Part shown: piece by piece, positions 15,723-23,315 of the stretch
How positions within the stretch are numbered: position 1 is the stretch's first letter
How the letters are laid out: the number at the start of each line of letters is the position of its first letter
NCBI GenBank assembly: GCA_017940545.1
Contig: JAGAYI010000043.1
Span: forward strand, 1-37,087
DNA: 37,087 nucleotides
Origin: Prevotella sp.
Lineage (GTDB): Bacteria > Bacteroidota > Bacteroidia > Bacteroidales > Bacteroidaceae
Direction of reading: 5' to 3'
Position numbers and translations under genes: made by a program
Notes under the pieces: model-generated
Told to the model about the DNA's origin: nothing
Databases searched by the model: none
The model's input: only the letters and a program-made list of their open reading frames with translations

Positions 15723-17882
15723 TTAATCTTCGTCCTTCATCTCAGCCTCGTGCTCCTTGATCAGCGTCTGCTGGATGTCGTTCGGAACGAGCTCGTAGCT
15801 GGAGAACTTCGTGGTGAACGAAGCGCGGCCACCCGTCAGCGAGCTCAGGGCTATAGAGTAGCTGGAGAGCTCCTTCAGAGGAATCTTGGCGGTCAGCTTC
15901 TGGTAGCCGGCCTCTGAGTCCATGCCCATGATGATGGCGCGGCGACCCTGCAGGTCACTCATCACGTCGCCCATGTAGTCGGCAGGCACGAGCACCTCAA
16001 GGTCGTAGATGGGCTCCAGCACCTTCGGTCCTGCCTCCTTGAAGGCTGCCGAGAAGGCATTGCGTGCTGCCAGCATGAACGACAGCTCGTTGGAATCTAC
16101 GGGGTGCATCTTTCCGTCATAGACGATGACGCGTACGTCGCGGGCGTAGCTGCCGGTCAGCGGGCCCTGCTCCATGCGCTCCATGACACCCTTCAGAATG
16201 GCGGGCATGAAGCGCAGGTCGATGGCGCCACCGACGACGGAGTTGATGAAGACGAGCTTGCCGCCCCACTCCAGGTCAATTTCTTCCTTGCCCTTGATGT
16301 TCATCTTGAACTCCTGACCGTTAATCTTGAACGACGTCGGGTCGGGCATGCCCTCGGTGTAGGGTTCCAGGATGAGGTGTACCTCACCAAACTGTCCGGC
16401 ACCACCCGACTGTTTCTTGTGGCGGTAGTCGGCACGGGCCATCTTCGTGATGGTCTCGCGATACGGAATCTTCGGCTCTATGTACTCTATGTTTATCTTC
16501 TCGTTGTTCTCCATGCGCCACTTCAGCGTGCGCAGGTGGAACTCACCTTGTCCGTGAACAATAATCTGGCGCAGTTCCTTCGACTGCTCCACCACCCACG
16601 TCGGGTCTTCCTGGCGCATCTTCTGCAGGGCGGCCATCATCTTCTCCGTCTCTGCCTCGTTGACGGCCTTGATGGCACGCGAGAACTTCGAGTTGGGATA
16701 CTTGATGAAGTCGAACTTATTGTCGCAGTCCTTGCCGTTCAGCGTGTTACCGGTCTTCACGTCCTTCAGCTTCACCGTGCAGCCTATGTCGCCGGCCACC
16801 AGCTGATCTACCTGAATGCGGTTGGCACCTGCACAGGCATACAGCGTGCCTATGCGCTCCTTTGAGCCGCGGTCAACATTTGTCAGGTCGTCACCGCTCT
16901 TCACCGTACCGCTCATCACCTTGAAGTAGGACACCTCGCCAATGTGCGGCTCCACACCGGTTTTGAAGAAATACAGCGACTCGGGGCCTGCAGCATCGGG
17001 AGTGATTTCCTGGCCGGCCACGTTCTTCACCTTCGGCATGTCGCTCACGAAGGGGACCACGTTGCCCAGGAACTCCATCAGGCGGCGTACGCCCATGTCC
17101 CTGCCTGCACAAACGCAGAAGACGGGGTAGATGCTGCGCGTCACCAGTCCCTTGCGGATACCCTCGCGCATTTCGTCCTCGGTGAGGCTCTCGCTCTCAA
17201 AGAATTTCTCCATCAGGCTCTCGTCGTTTTCGGCAGCTGCCTCCACCAGGGCCTTGTGCAGCTCCATGGCCTTGTCCATCTGGTCGGCGGGAATATCCTC
17301 AATGATGGGGGCTCCACCTTCGGGCTTCCACGAGTATTTCTTCATCAGCAGCACGTCAATGACGGCATTGAAGCCTGCTCCCGTAGCTATAGGATACTGT
17401 ACGGGCACGCACTTCGAGCCATATACCTCCTTCAGGTTCGACAGTATCTGGTCGTAGTCGCAGTTGTCGCGGTCCAGCTGGTTCACCAGGAAGATGACGG
17501 GTTTCTTCAGCTTCTCTGTGTAGCGGAAGGCATTCATCGTTCCCACCTCGGGACCATACTGTCCGTTCAGCAGAATCACGGCCTGGTCGGTCACGTTCAG
17601 GGCTGTAATGGCACCGCCCACGAAGTCGTCGCTGCCCGGGCAGTCAATGATGTTCAGCTTCTTGTTGTTCCACTCTACATGGAAAACCGTAGAGAACACA
17701 GAATAGCCATACTCCTGCTCTACGGGGAAATAGTCGCTCACCGTGTTTTTGCCCTCTACCGTGCCGCGGCGCTTAATGATACCTGCTTCGAAAAGCATAC
17801 TTTCGGCAAGAGTGGTCTTGCCGCTACCCGCACTGCCAAGCAATGCAATGTTCTTAATCTCGTTTGTCTGATAAACTTTCAT
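15723..17882 (-). CDS. fusA2: Elongation factor G paralogue (EF-G2 type) with altered GTPase centre
   Basis: Translational GTPase-family protein of 719 residues with the five EF-G domains. Residues 1-280 form the G domain with P-loop GSAGSGKT (16-23). Domains II-V follow, including HGQGEFHLR and GSYARDVRVIVYDGKMHPVDSNE. Three GTPase signatures depart from canonical EF-G. The switch II motif reads DCPGSDDF (80-87), with Ser84 where the catalytic His normally sits (DTPGHVDF). The switch I Thr position reads GYSV instead of GITI. The guanine-specificity motif is NQLD (134-137) instead of NKxD. Such paralogues occur beside normal EF-G in gut Bacteroidota. In B. thetaiotaomicron one is reported to support translocation without GTP hydrolysis and to matter for gut colonisation. 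The gene stands alone, divergent from hemW. Confidence 0.9.
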   Translation of the reverse strand: MKVYQTNEIKNIALLGSAGSGKTTLAESMLFEAGIIKRRGTVEGKNTVSDYFPVEQEYGYSVFSTVFHVEWNNKKLNIIDCPGSDDFVGGAITALNVTDQAVILLNGQYGPEVGTMNAFRYTEKLKKPVIFLVNQLDRDNCDYDQILSNLKEVYGSKCVPVQYPIATGAGFNAVIDVLLMKKYSWKPEGGAPIIEDIPADQMDKAMELHKALVEAAAENDESLMEKFFESESLTEDEMREGIRKGLVTRSIYPVFCVCAGRDMGVRRLMEFLGNVVPFVSDMPKVKNVAGQEITPDAAGPESLYFFKTGVEPHIGEVSYFKVMSGTVKSGDDLTNVDRGSKERIGTLYACAGANRIQVDQLVAGDIGCTVKLKDVKTGNTLNGKDCDNKFDFIKYPNSKFSRAIKAVNEAETEKMMAALQKMRQEDPTWVVEQSKELRQIIVHGQGEFHLRTLKWRMENNEKINIEYIEPKIPYRETITKMARADYRHKKQSGGAGQFGEVHLILEPYTEGMPDPTSFKINGQEFKMNIKGKEEIDLEWGGKLVFINSVVGGAIDLRFMPAILKGVMERMEQGPLTGSYARDVRVIVYDGKMHPVDSNELSFMLAARNAFSAAFKEAGPKVLEPIYDLEVLVPADYMGDVMSDLQGRRAIIMGMDSEAGYQKLTAKIPLKELSSYSIALSSLTGGRASFTTKFSSYELVPNDIQQTLIKEHEAEMKDED

Positions 17883-17922
17883 AATAATATAGTTTTAGGT
17901 TTATTTTTTCAATAAGCGAGGC

Positions 17923-17930
17923 TAAAGTTA
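17923..17930 (-). promoter_or_regulatory. Possible -7 element of the EF-G paralogue
   Basis: Minus strand TAACTTTA, one mismatch from TAnnTTTG, 40 nt before the start. No good -33 match is seen, which would suit an activator-dependent promoter. Confidence 0.35.
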
Positions 17931-17983
17931 GACATTTTACATGGAAAAACCAAAAAAAACTTTCAAATATTAAACTTAATTAG

Positions 17984-17991
17984 TACTTTTG
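17984..17991 (+). promoter_or_regulatory. -7 element of hemW, very close to the start codon
   Basis: TACTTTTG at 17984-17991 lies only 8 nt before the hemW ATG. TTTC about 18 nt upstream may serve as -33. Transcription would begin at or just before the start codon. Confidence 0.5.
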
Positions 17992-17999
17992 CGTTCAAA

Positions 18000-19193
18000 A
18001 TGGCAGGATTATACATACATATTCCATTTTGTAAAAGCCGCTGCATCTACTGCGCCTTCTACTCGACCACGCAATTGGAGTTGCGCCAGCAGTACGTCGA
18101 TGCGCTTTGCAAGGAGATGGACACCCTGCCCCCCGGACTGCCTGACGGAACACCCATCAGCACCATCTACCTCGGCGGCGGCACACCCAGCCAGCTCACC
18201 ATGCCCCAGCTGCAGCAGCTCTTCACACATATATATATTAGGTATAGGGTGGCGCCCGGTGCCGAAGTCACCATCGAGTGCAACCCCGACGACATAGCCG
18301 CCACCAGTCCCCCCTCCCCTGCCGTCGGGGGCCTGCATGCTGAGGCTCTGCCTCAGTTGGGCATCACCCGCGTCAGCATGGGAGCCCAGACGTTCTCCGA
18401 CAGCCGCCTGCGTTTCCTGAACCGCCGCCACACGGCGGCCCAGGTGCCCCAGGCCGTCAGCCGTCTCCGTCAGGCAGGCATCCGCAACATCAGCATCGAC
18501 CTGATGTACGGTTTCCCGGGCGAGACGCTGCACGACTGGCAGCGCGACATCGACGCTGCGCTGGCACTCGGCGTGGAGCACCTCTCCGCCTACTGTCTGA
18601 TGGTCGAGGAGGGCACGGCGCTCTACGAGCAAATGAGCAAGGAGAAACGGGAGAAGAACAACGACACTAACGACGAACTGGAGCGCCAGATGTACGAGAT
18701 GCTCATCGACCGGCTGGAGGCTGCCGGCTACGAGCACTACGAAATCTCCAACTGGAGCCTCACCCCCCACCCTCTCCAAGGAGAGAGGGGGCTGAAGAGC
18801 TACCGCGCCATTCATAACAGCAATTACTGGCACGACGTGCCCTACATCGGACTGGGTGCCGCTGCCCACTCCTACGACGGACAGCGCCGCTACTGGAACG
18901 TCTCTGACCTGCAGGAATACATACGCCGCGTGGAGAACGGCATCTCGCCCGTCGAGGACAGCGAAGCCATTATGGGCTGGACGCGCTACAACGACCGCCT
19001 GACCGTCGCACTCCGCACCTGCGAGGGGCTCGACCTCGCCACCCTCTCACCCGAGCAGCGTGACTACTGCACAGCGGCAGCCCGCCGCTTTCTTGACGAC
19101 GGGCTGCTGAGGGCAGACTCCAGTCACCTCATACTCACCCGGCGCGGACTGTTTGTCAGCGATATGGTCATCTCTGAGCTCATGTTTGTCTGA
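18000..19193 (+). CDS. hemW: HemW, radical-SAM haem chaperone / coproporphyrinogen oxidase-like
   Basis: A radical-SAM protein of the HemN/HemW family. Most short members like this one (397 residues) are HemW haem chaperones rather than true HemN. Features are MAGLYIHIPF then the cluster C11-x3-C15-x2-C18 (CKSRCIYC), the IYLGGGTPS SAM-binding strand, RVSMGAQTFSD, IDLMYGFPGET and the C-terminal HemN domain with IGLGAAAHSYDG. Two stretches look like in-frame inserts relative to family members: ATSPPSPAVGGLHAEAL (about 101-117) and LTPHPLQGERGLK (about 253-265). The second is encoded by a palindromic GC-rich element. The start is fixed by the conserved N-terminus. Confidence 0.92.
   Translation: MAGLYIHIPFCKSRCIYCAFYSTTQLELRQQYVDALCKEMDTLPPGLPDGTPISTIYLGGGTPSQLTMPQLQQLFTHIYIRYRVAPGAEVTIECNPDDIAATSPPSPAVGGLHAEALPQLGITRVSMGAQTFSDSRLRFLNRRHTAAQVPQAVSRLRQAGIRNISIDLMYGFPGETLHDWQRDIDAALALGVEHLSAYCLMVEEGTALYEQMSKEKREKNNDTNDELERQMYEMLIDRLEAAGYEHYEISNWSLTPHPLQGERGLKSYRAIHNSNYWHDVPYIGLGAAAHSYDGQRRYWNVSDLQEYIRRVENGISPVEDSEAIMGWTRYNDRLTVALRTCEGLDLATLSPEQRDYCTAAARRFLDDGLLRADSSHLILTRRGLFVSDMVISELMFV
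18758..18797. repeat. Palindromic insert within hemW
   Basis: CCCCCACCCTCTCC, AA, then GGAGAGAGGGGG form a near-perfect hairpin inside the hemW frame, encoding TPHPLQGERG. It resembles a short palindromic repeat of the CCCTCTCC-GGAGAGGG type that I recall from Bacteroidales genomes. Confidence 0.6.
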
Positions 19194-19228
19194 GCCGAAT
19201 GACTGCCAAAGCACGGAACTCAGAAAGA

Positions 19229-19336
19229 ATTACAAATGCACCTACCGACGGCGGTCGAATTGCAAATGCACCTACCGACGGCGGTCGAATTGCAAATTCG
19301 ACCGGACGGGAATATTCGACCGAACGATTGAACGAG
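19229..19336. repeat. 30-bp tandem repeat and inverted arms after hemW
   Basis: Two copies of a 30-bp unit (19229-19258, 19259-19288; one mismatch) contain CACCTACCGACGGCGGTCGA. A partial third copy runs into GGTCGAATT / AATTCGACC inverted arms and then a further direct arm, ATATTCGACCG. The arrangement of one inverted arm and two direct arms is the same as in the larger element that follows at 19372. No gene is visible here. The rest of the gene-free stretch, 19541-19838, is AT-rich with nothing I can name. Confidence 0.7.
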
Positions 19337-19371
19337 AAAAATCCCTGAAATGCTAAATAGAAATAATCCTT

Positions 19372-19540
19372 GGAGAAACTGCCGGGGAACGAGGGAGAAA
19401 GGTACGGGGAAACGGGGAGCTTCTGCCGGGGTAGCCGGAATTTTGCGGGCGGCAGAAACAATTTGGGCGCCCGCCCCAATGCTTTTGGTCGGGCGCCCAA
19501 ATATCTTTGGTCGGGCGGGCCAATCCCTATTCTCCTGGAA
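19372..19540 (+). repeat. 169-bp structured repeat, copy B (constant head, variable three-arm tail)
   Basis: Aligns without gaps over 169 bp to 36919-37087. The first 63 bp differ at 2 positions. The 82-bp tail (19459-19540) holds one inverted arm, TTTGGGCGCCCG, and two direct arms, CGGGCGCCCAAA and CGGGCGGGCCAA. The arm sequences differ from copy C but still pair. An inner CCAA/TTGG pair also covaries. Intergenic, downstream of hemW and on the same strand. Confidence 0.85.
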
Positions 19541-19838
19541 ATGTGTCGCACAGACAGGTGGTGCGGCTATGCTGCAAAGTTACAAATAAAATATGGAAAC
19601 ACAAAAGAAAATGACCATTTTCTCGCTTGCGCGTGCGCAAATATTAATTAAGGTATTCAAGCTACTGAAATTGTTTTGACCTCGCGCCCGTTTATTCAAA
19701 AGCGAAAAAGAACACCTCTTGGTGCCACTGCCTGACGTAGAAGGCGAGAAAAGCAGGAGGCAGTTTAATCGCAAACGATTTTCTATTAAAAGATATTAAA
19801 AAAAAGACAAACATATACTTTCTATCAGAAATAATGCG

Positions 19839-19846
19839 TATATTTG
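19839..19846 (+). promoter_or_regulatory. -7 element of the MarR-family gene
   Basis: TATATTTG followed by C, 32 nt before the start at 19878. The upstream -33 match is weak. Confidence 0.5.
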
Positions 19847-19877
19847 CATCGTGAACGACTAAAACAAACATATCTGT

Positions 19878-20321
19878 ATGATTAATGACAATCTGAGACT
19901 GAACCGCCAAGGCTGCTTCCGTCTTTACACGGCGGCACGACTGCTGATACAGGTGTATCAGCCCTGGTTTGCACAGTTAGGCATCACCTACACACAGTAT
20001 CTGGTGCTGATGGTGCTCTGGGAGCAGGATGCGCAGCCCCTGAATGCCATTTCGCGGCGGCTCTATCTGGAGAGCAACACGCTCACACCACTCATCAAGC
20101 GCATGGAGGCCATGAAAATGGTGACGCGCAAGAAGAGCAAGGACGATGCCCGGCAGACCATCATCGTGCTGACCGAACACGGACGGGCCTTGCAGCAGCA
20201 GGCAAGCAGCATACCCGACTGCATGGCTGATGTACTGCACGAAAAGGGAATGACAGACGAGGAGTTTGCTGCCATCACACCCACGCTCGACCACCTGATA
20301 GAGGCACTCTCCAATAAGTGA
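19878..20321 (+). CDS. OhrR-like MarR-family transcriptional regulator
   Basis: A 147-residue winged-helix regulator close to the OhrR branch of MarR, which senses organic peroxides through an N-terminal cysteine. The diagnostic region is QGCFRLYTAARLL with Cys13 at the OhrR redox position, followed by LGITYTQYLVLMVLWE. The wing and recognition helix lie around ESNTLTPLIKRMEAMKMVTRKKSKDDAR (about 69-96), with LTEHGRAL after it. The next gene, 40 nt downstream on the same strand, encodes a ferritin-like protein, consistent with a peroxide- or iron-linked operon. No ohr peroxidase gene is adjacent. Confidence 0.85.
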   Translation: MINDNLRLNRQGCFRLYTAARLLIQVYQPWFAQLGITYTQYLVLMVLWEQDAQPLNAISRRLYLESNTLTPLIKRMEAMKMVTRKKSKDDARQTIIVLTEHGRALQQQASSIPDCMADVLHEKGMTDEEFAAITPTLDHLIEALSNK

Positions 20322-20361
20322 AGAAAAACTATTTTTTAACAACTAATAAAAAAACAAAGCA

Positions 20362-20826
20362 ATGATGACAAAAGATGAAGCATTGAAGCAGTTTGCCAAT
20401 CTCGGCGCTGTATGGTTTGGAAACAGTAAGCAACACTTCGCCTTCTCGGCCTACTGCCGCCTGAACGGCTGGAACAAGCTGGCCGACAAGTGGAAGGAAG
20501 AGGCTGAGGAAGAATGGGAAGAGGCCGAAGAGGTGCTACAGCGCCTGGTGGAAATGGGTTGCAAGCCCGCCGACCTGCAGGAGGCCATGAAGACCATCGA
20601 GTTCCCCTTCTGCGACGACCCGAAGCAGCAGATTGAAGGCGACTACGAACCCGAGGCCATCAAGACACTGAGCGAGCTGGCTGCCGCCTTCAGCGACGAC
20701 TACATCACTCAGAAGCTCATCTACAAGTGGATTGAGGACGAGAAGAACCACATGGCCTGGGAGGCTCAGTACCTGAACTACATCGAGAAGCTGGGCTACG
20801 AGAACTTCCTCGTGGCCATGATGTAA
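20362..20826 (+). CDS. Ferritin-like protein
   Basis: A 154-residue helical protein with a ferritin/rubrerythrin-like four-helix pattern. The helices with acidic ligands are KWKEEAEEEWEEAEEVLQRL (about 42-61) and KWIEDEKNHMAWEAQYLN (about 124-141), the latter with an ExxxH arrangement. Canonical EExxH spacing is not fully present, so metal binding is likely but not certain. It could be a bacterioferritin-like or DPS-like protein. Transcribed after the OhrR-like regulator and ended by a strong terminator, it may store iron or scavenge peroxide under that regulator's control. An alternative start is the second Met at 20365. Confidence 0.7.
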   Translation: MMTKDEALKQFANLGAVWFGNSKQHFAFSAYCRLNGWNKLADKWKEEAEEEWEEAEEVLQRLVEMGCKPADLQEAMKTIEFPFCDDPKQQIEGDYEPEAIKTLSELAAAFSDDYITQKLIYKWIEDEKNHMAWEAQYLNYIEKLGYENFLVAMM

Positions 20827-20854
20827 AGGAAACGCCGCCGTCACGGCAATGACT

Positions 20855-20910
20855 AAAAAAGAAGAGCGGATGCCATCACACAAACGGCATCCGCTCTTCT
20901 TTTTCTTTTT
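20855..20910. terminator. Strong bidirectional terminator
   Basis: GAAGAGCGGATGCC (20861-20874) and GGCATCCGCTCTTC (20886-20899) are perfect arms with an 11-nt loop. An A-tract precedes and a T-tract follows, so it serves both the ferritin-like gene and the convergent acetyltransferase gene. Confidence 0.92.
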
Positions 20911-20915
20911 TCACG

Positions 20916-21464
20916 TCACAGCTTGCGGATGACCCGGCAGGGATTGCCTACGGCCATCGAATCAGAAGGGATGTCCCTGGTCACCACGCTGCCCGCACCG
21001 ACGATGCAACGGTCGCCGATGGTTACCCCCGGGCACACCGTCACACCACCGCCCAGCCAGCAGTCCTCGCCAATGCTAATCGGAGAGCAACGCTCTGTAG
21101 GTTTGCGGCGTTCAACATAGTCGATGGGGTGGTTCGGAGTCAGGAACTGGCAGTTCGGACCAATCTGGGTGTTGCGCCCGATGGTTATCAAGCCGCCGTC
21201 GAGCATGGTGCCGTTGTAGTTGATAAACACATTCTCACCCAACCTGATGCCATGTCCGTGATCGCAATGAAAGGGTGGTGCCACCGTAGCCGATTCGGGA
21301 ATGCCGGGAATCAGCTCTTCTATCGTCGCCCTGTAGTCCTCATCCTCTACTGTCATGGTCTGCAGTCTTGCACAAATATGCTTGGCCCTGTAATAACTCG
21401 CCAGACATTCCTCGCTCGTAAAGTCATAGAACTCCTCGCTGCGCATCTTTTCAAATTCTGTCAT
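20916..21464 (-). CDS. Maltose O-acetyltransferase-like hexapeptide-repeat acetyltransferase
   Basis: Acetyl-CoA-dependent O-acetyltransferase of the left-handed beta-helix family. The 182-residue protein has the MAC N-terminal domain (TEFEKMRSEEFYDFTSEE), then hexapeptide repeats (GIRLGENVFINYNG, ITIGRNTQIGPN, ISIGEDCWLGGGVTV, VTIGDRCIVGAGSVVT). The catalytic His lies in TPNHPID, and the C-terminus is GNPCRVIRKL. The length matches E. coli Maa. The natural acceptor sugar is not predictable. Its start codon lies inside the end of a small lipoprotein gene on the same strand. Confidence 0.88.
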   Translation of the reverse strand: MTEFEKMRSEEFYDFTSEECLASYYRAKHICARLQTMTVEDEDYRATIEELIPGIPESATVAPPFHCDHGHGIRLGENVFINYNGTMLDGGLITIGRNTQIGPNCQFLTPNHPIDYVERRKPTERCSPISIGEDCWLGGGVTVCPGVTIGDRCIVGAGSVVTRDIPSDSMAVGNPCRVIRKL

Positions 21465-21591
21465 AGCCTTGCCGTGCCTCCGTGTTGTTCTCGTTCACGT
21501 TTGCGTCACTCTTCTGCTCCTTGTTTCCACAGGCGACGATGAGCAGCACGCCTGTCAGCACGAGTGCTGATGTCTTCATAAAATGCTTCAT
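21451..21591 (-). CDS. Small lipoprotein overlapping the acetyltransferase start (46 aa)
   Basis: From ATG at 21591 the frame reads MKHFMKTSALVLTGVLLIVA followed by Cys21, a clean lipoprotein signal with lipobox LIVAC. The 25-residue mature part is hydrophilic (GNKEQKSDANVNENNTE) and ends QGYDRI. Its stop overlaps the first 14 nt of the acetyltransferase gene, suggesting translational coupling. A canonical promoter lies 66 nt upstream. A second Met at residue 5 is an alternative start. No homologue is recognised; small Lys/Asn-rich lipoproteins like this are frequent in Bacteroidota. Confidence 0.65.
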   Translation of the reverse strand: MKHFMKTSALVLTGVLLIVACGNKEQKSDANVNENNTEARQGYDRI

Positions 21592-21656
21592 GTTGCGTAA
21601 AATTTTTTTTGACAATCCGGTTTATCCGAGAACCACATACAATTTGTGATTCGCCG

Positions 21657-21685
21657 CAAAGGTACGGAAACTTTTGTAAACCAAA
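21657..21685 (-). promoter_or_regulatory. Promoter of the small lipoprotein / acetyltransferase pair
   Basis: Minus strand TTTG (21685-21682) and TACCTTTG (21664-21657), separated by 17 nt. Confidence 0.65.
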
Positions 21686-21730
21686 GAAGAATTTACATGG
21701 AAATCATCTTCATGGGCATGGTGACGGTGT

Positions 21731-22729
21731 TCATGCTTGTTCGTGTTTGGTCACAAAGAATGAGAGCAACATGGACAACGCAAGGACACCGAAGATAACA
21801 GCCAAGCTGACAGGGGTGGGCACCTCTATATGAGGAATATTCAAGTTCAGACCTACGACAACACCCAGCCCATTGATATACTCGTTCATAGCAAGCAGCA
21901 TCTTGAGGCCGACGAAAATCAGGATGATGCCAAGCCCGTACTTCAGATACTTGAAGTATTTGGCCACAGCTGCCAGCGCAAAGTACAGGGCTCGGAGGCC
22001 GAGAATGGCAAAGATGTTGGAGGTAAGCACAATGAACGGGTCACGACTGACGCTGAATACGGCAGGGATGCTGTCTACGGCAAAGGCGACATCGGTAGTC
22101 TCGATGACCAGCAGTGCTACGAACAGCGGCGTGGCCATTCGTCGGCCGTTCTCCATGATGAAGAAGCGGTCGCCGTGCATGCGGTCGGTCACGGGATAGA
22201 GCTTGCGGAACCAGCGCACGATGATGTTCTGCGAGGGGTCTGTCTGCTCATTTTCATCGTGGGCAAACATCTTGCCGCCGGTATAGAGCAGGAACAATCC
22301 AAAGAGTCCCAACACCCACTCGAAACGCTCCACCATGGCTGCACCGGCAAAGATGAAGATGCTGCGCAGCACCAATGCGCCGAAGATGCCCCAAAAGAGC
22401 ACCTCGTGCTGATACTTACGCTCGATGCCGAAGAAGGAGAACAGCATGAGAAACACAAACAGGTTGTCCATCGACAGCGACTTCTCTATCAGGTAGCCAG
22501 CCAGAAACTCCAGCGCCATCTCGTGTGAGTCGCCGGGATAGAAGAAGTAGATGCCTGCGCAGAACAACAGCGAGACGCCTATCCACACGGCGGTCATCTT
22601 GAGAGCCTCGCCCACTCTCACCTCATGCTGTCCTTTCTTGCCGAACATCTTCAGGTCGGCCACCAGCATGAGTAATACTAACACATAGAAAACAATCCAG
22701 GCCCAAAGGGGCAATACCATTAAATTCAT
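21731..22729 (-). CDS. TerC-family integral membrane protein
   Basis: A 332-residue membrane protein of the TerC/Alx family, linked in other bacteria to tellurite resistance and manganese export. About eight hydrophobic helices can be seen. Family motifs include a charged residue pair in ADLKMFG, FLAGYLIEKSLSMDNLFVFLMLF with the Asp and Asn conserved in the family, and ALLVIETTDVAFAVDSIPAVFSVSRDPFIVLTSN with paired acidic residues likely to bind metal (about 200-230). The start at 22729 (MNLMVLPLW) is preferred over an ATG 12 codons upstream because the -7 element at 22735-22742 would fall inside that extension. Confidence 0.88.
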   Translation of the reverse strand: MNLMVLPLWAWIVFYVLVLLMLVADLKMFGKKGQHEVRVGEALKMTAVWIGVSLLFCAGIYFFYPGDSHEMALEFLAGYLIEKSLSMDNLFVFLMLFSFFGIERKYQHEVLFWGIFGALVLRSIFIFAGAAMVERFEWVLGLFGLFLLYTGGKMFAHDENEQTDPSQNIIVRWFRKLYPVTDRMHGDRFFIMENGRRMATPLFVALLVIETTDVAFAVDSIPAVFSVSRDPFIVLTSNIFAILGLRALYFALAAVAKYFKYLKYGLGIILIFVGLKMLLAMNEYINGLGVVVGLNLNIPHIEVPTPVSLAVIFGVLALSMLLSFFVTKHEQA

Positions 22730-22734
22730 GGGTG

Positions 22735-22742
22735 CAAAATTA
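22735..22742 (-). promoter_or_regulatory. -7 element of terC, very close to the start codon
   Basis: Minus strand TAATTTTG then CACCC then ATG. The 5-nt distance implies a leaderless or nearly leaderless transcript. Confidence 0.5.
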
Positions 22743-22802
22743 CATATAATAAGTGGTAATGGCACTAATGGTACGATTACGATATGGTTACATTTCTACG
22801 AA

Positions 22803-22853
22803 CATCAGCATGGCGGGGGCACGCCGCGACGGTACGCCCCCCGCTTGCTGATG
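22803..22853. repeat. GC-rich hairpin after the 129-residue protein gene
   Basis: CATCAGCATGGCGGGGGC and GCCCCCCGCTTGCTGATG are 18-nt arms pairing with two mismatches across a 15-nt loop. It lies just downstream of the leftward gene at 22860. There is no T-tract, so it is either an imperfect terminator or another palindromic repeat. Confidence 0.6.
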
Positions 22854-22859
22854 ACGCTG

Positions 22860-23249
22860 CTACAGCAGCAGCGCGATGGTCTCTACATCCTTGCCCTCGT
22901 AGAAACGCGGCTCGAAGACGGGATTGTACCTGAAGTCTCCGAAGCGGAACAGCTGCAGCGCGCAGAACTGGCGGTCGTCACTCAGACAAAGCTCCAGACG
23001 GAAGTTGCCGTTGACACCCGTTGCGGGCTTGCCCTTCTCTTGAATGTCGGCAGCCATCTTGTCGAGCGGCATTTCCAAAAGACGTTCCACGCGCTCACCC
23101 TCCGAGGGGCTGTATTCCAAGACAATGGCCCTGGCCCGACTCTGAGTAGGCGTATAGACAGCCTTGGTTGAAAACAGTGATTTCTTAATCTCGATATGCT
23201 GATAGGCGGAGAGGGCAGCAGCCATCTCCAAATTTTTGATACTTGACAT
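22860..23249 (-). CDS. Conserved-looking hypothetical protein (129 aa)
   Basis: No family recognised. The protein lacks a signal peptide or membrane segment and is probably cytoplasmic. It starts MSSIKNLEMAAALSAYQHIE, has a mixed charge pattern (EYSPSEGERVERLLEMPLDKM) and an aromatic C-terminal part (LQLFRFGDFRYNPVFEPRFY). The codon pattern and intact length support a real gene. The upstream region has only a poor -7 match (minus strand TACCTTCA at 23287-23280). Confidence 0.65.
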   Translation of the reverse strand: MSSIKNLEMAAALSAYQHIEIKKSLFSTKAVYTPTQSRARAIVLEYSPSEGERVERLLEMPLDKMAADIQEKGKPATGVNGNFRLELCLSDDRQFCALQLFRFGDFRYNPVFEPRFYEGKDVETIALLL

Positions 23250-23315
23250 AGTTGTATAAGCCCCCTGAGTTCTTTGTCCTGAAGGTACAAAGCGGCGTAG
23301 CCGAGCGGGGGGATG

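Noticed and set aside
16104-17915. Two long plus-strand frames (253 and 323 codons) opposite the EF-G paralogue
   Set aside because: The minus strand encodes an unmistakable EF-G; the opposite frames are codon-bias shadows without known motifs.
18009-18869. 286-codon minus-strand frame opposite hemW
   Set aside because: hemW has a complete radical-SAM motif on the plus strand. The antisense frame has no start context and low-complexity composition.
19229-19336. Possible CRISPR array
   Set aside because: Only two full 30-bp units directly adjoining, with no spacers and no cas genes. It is a tandem repeat.
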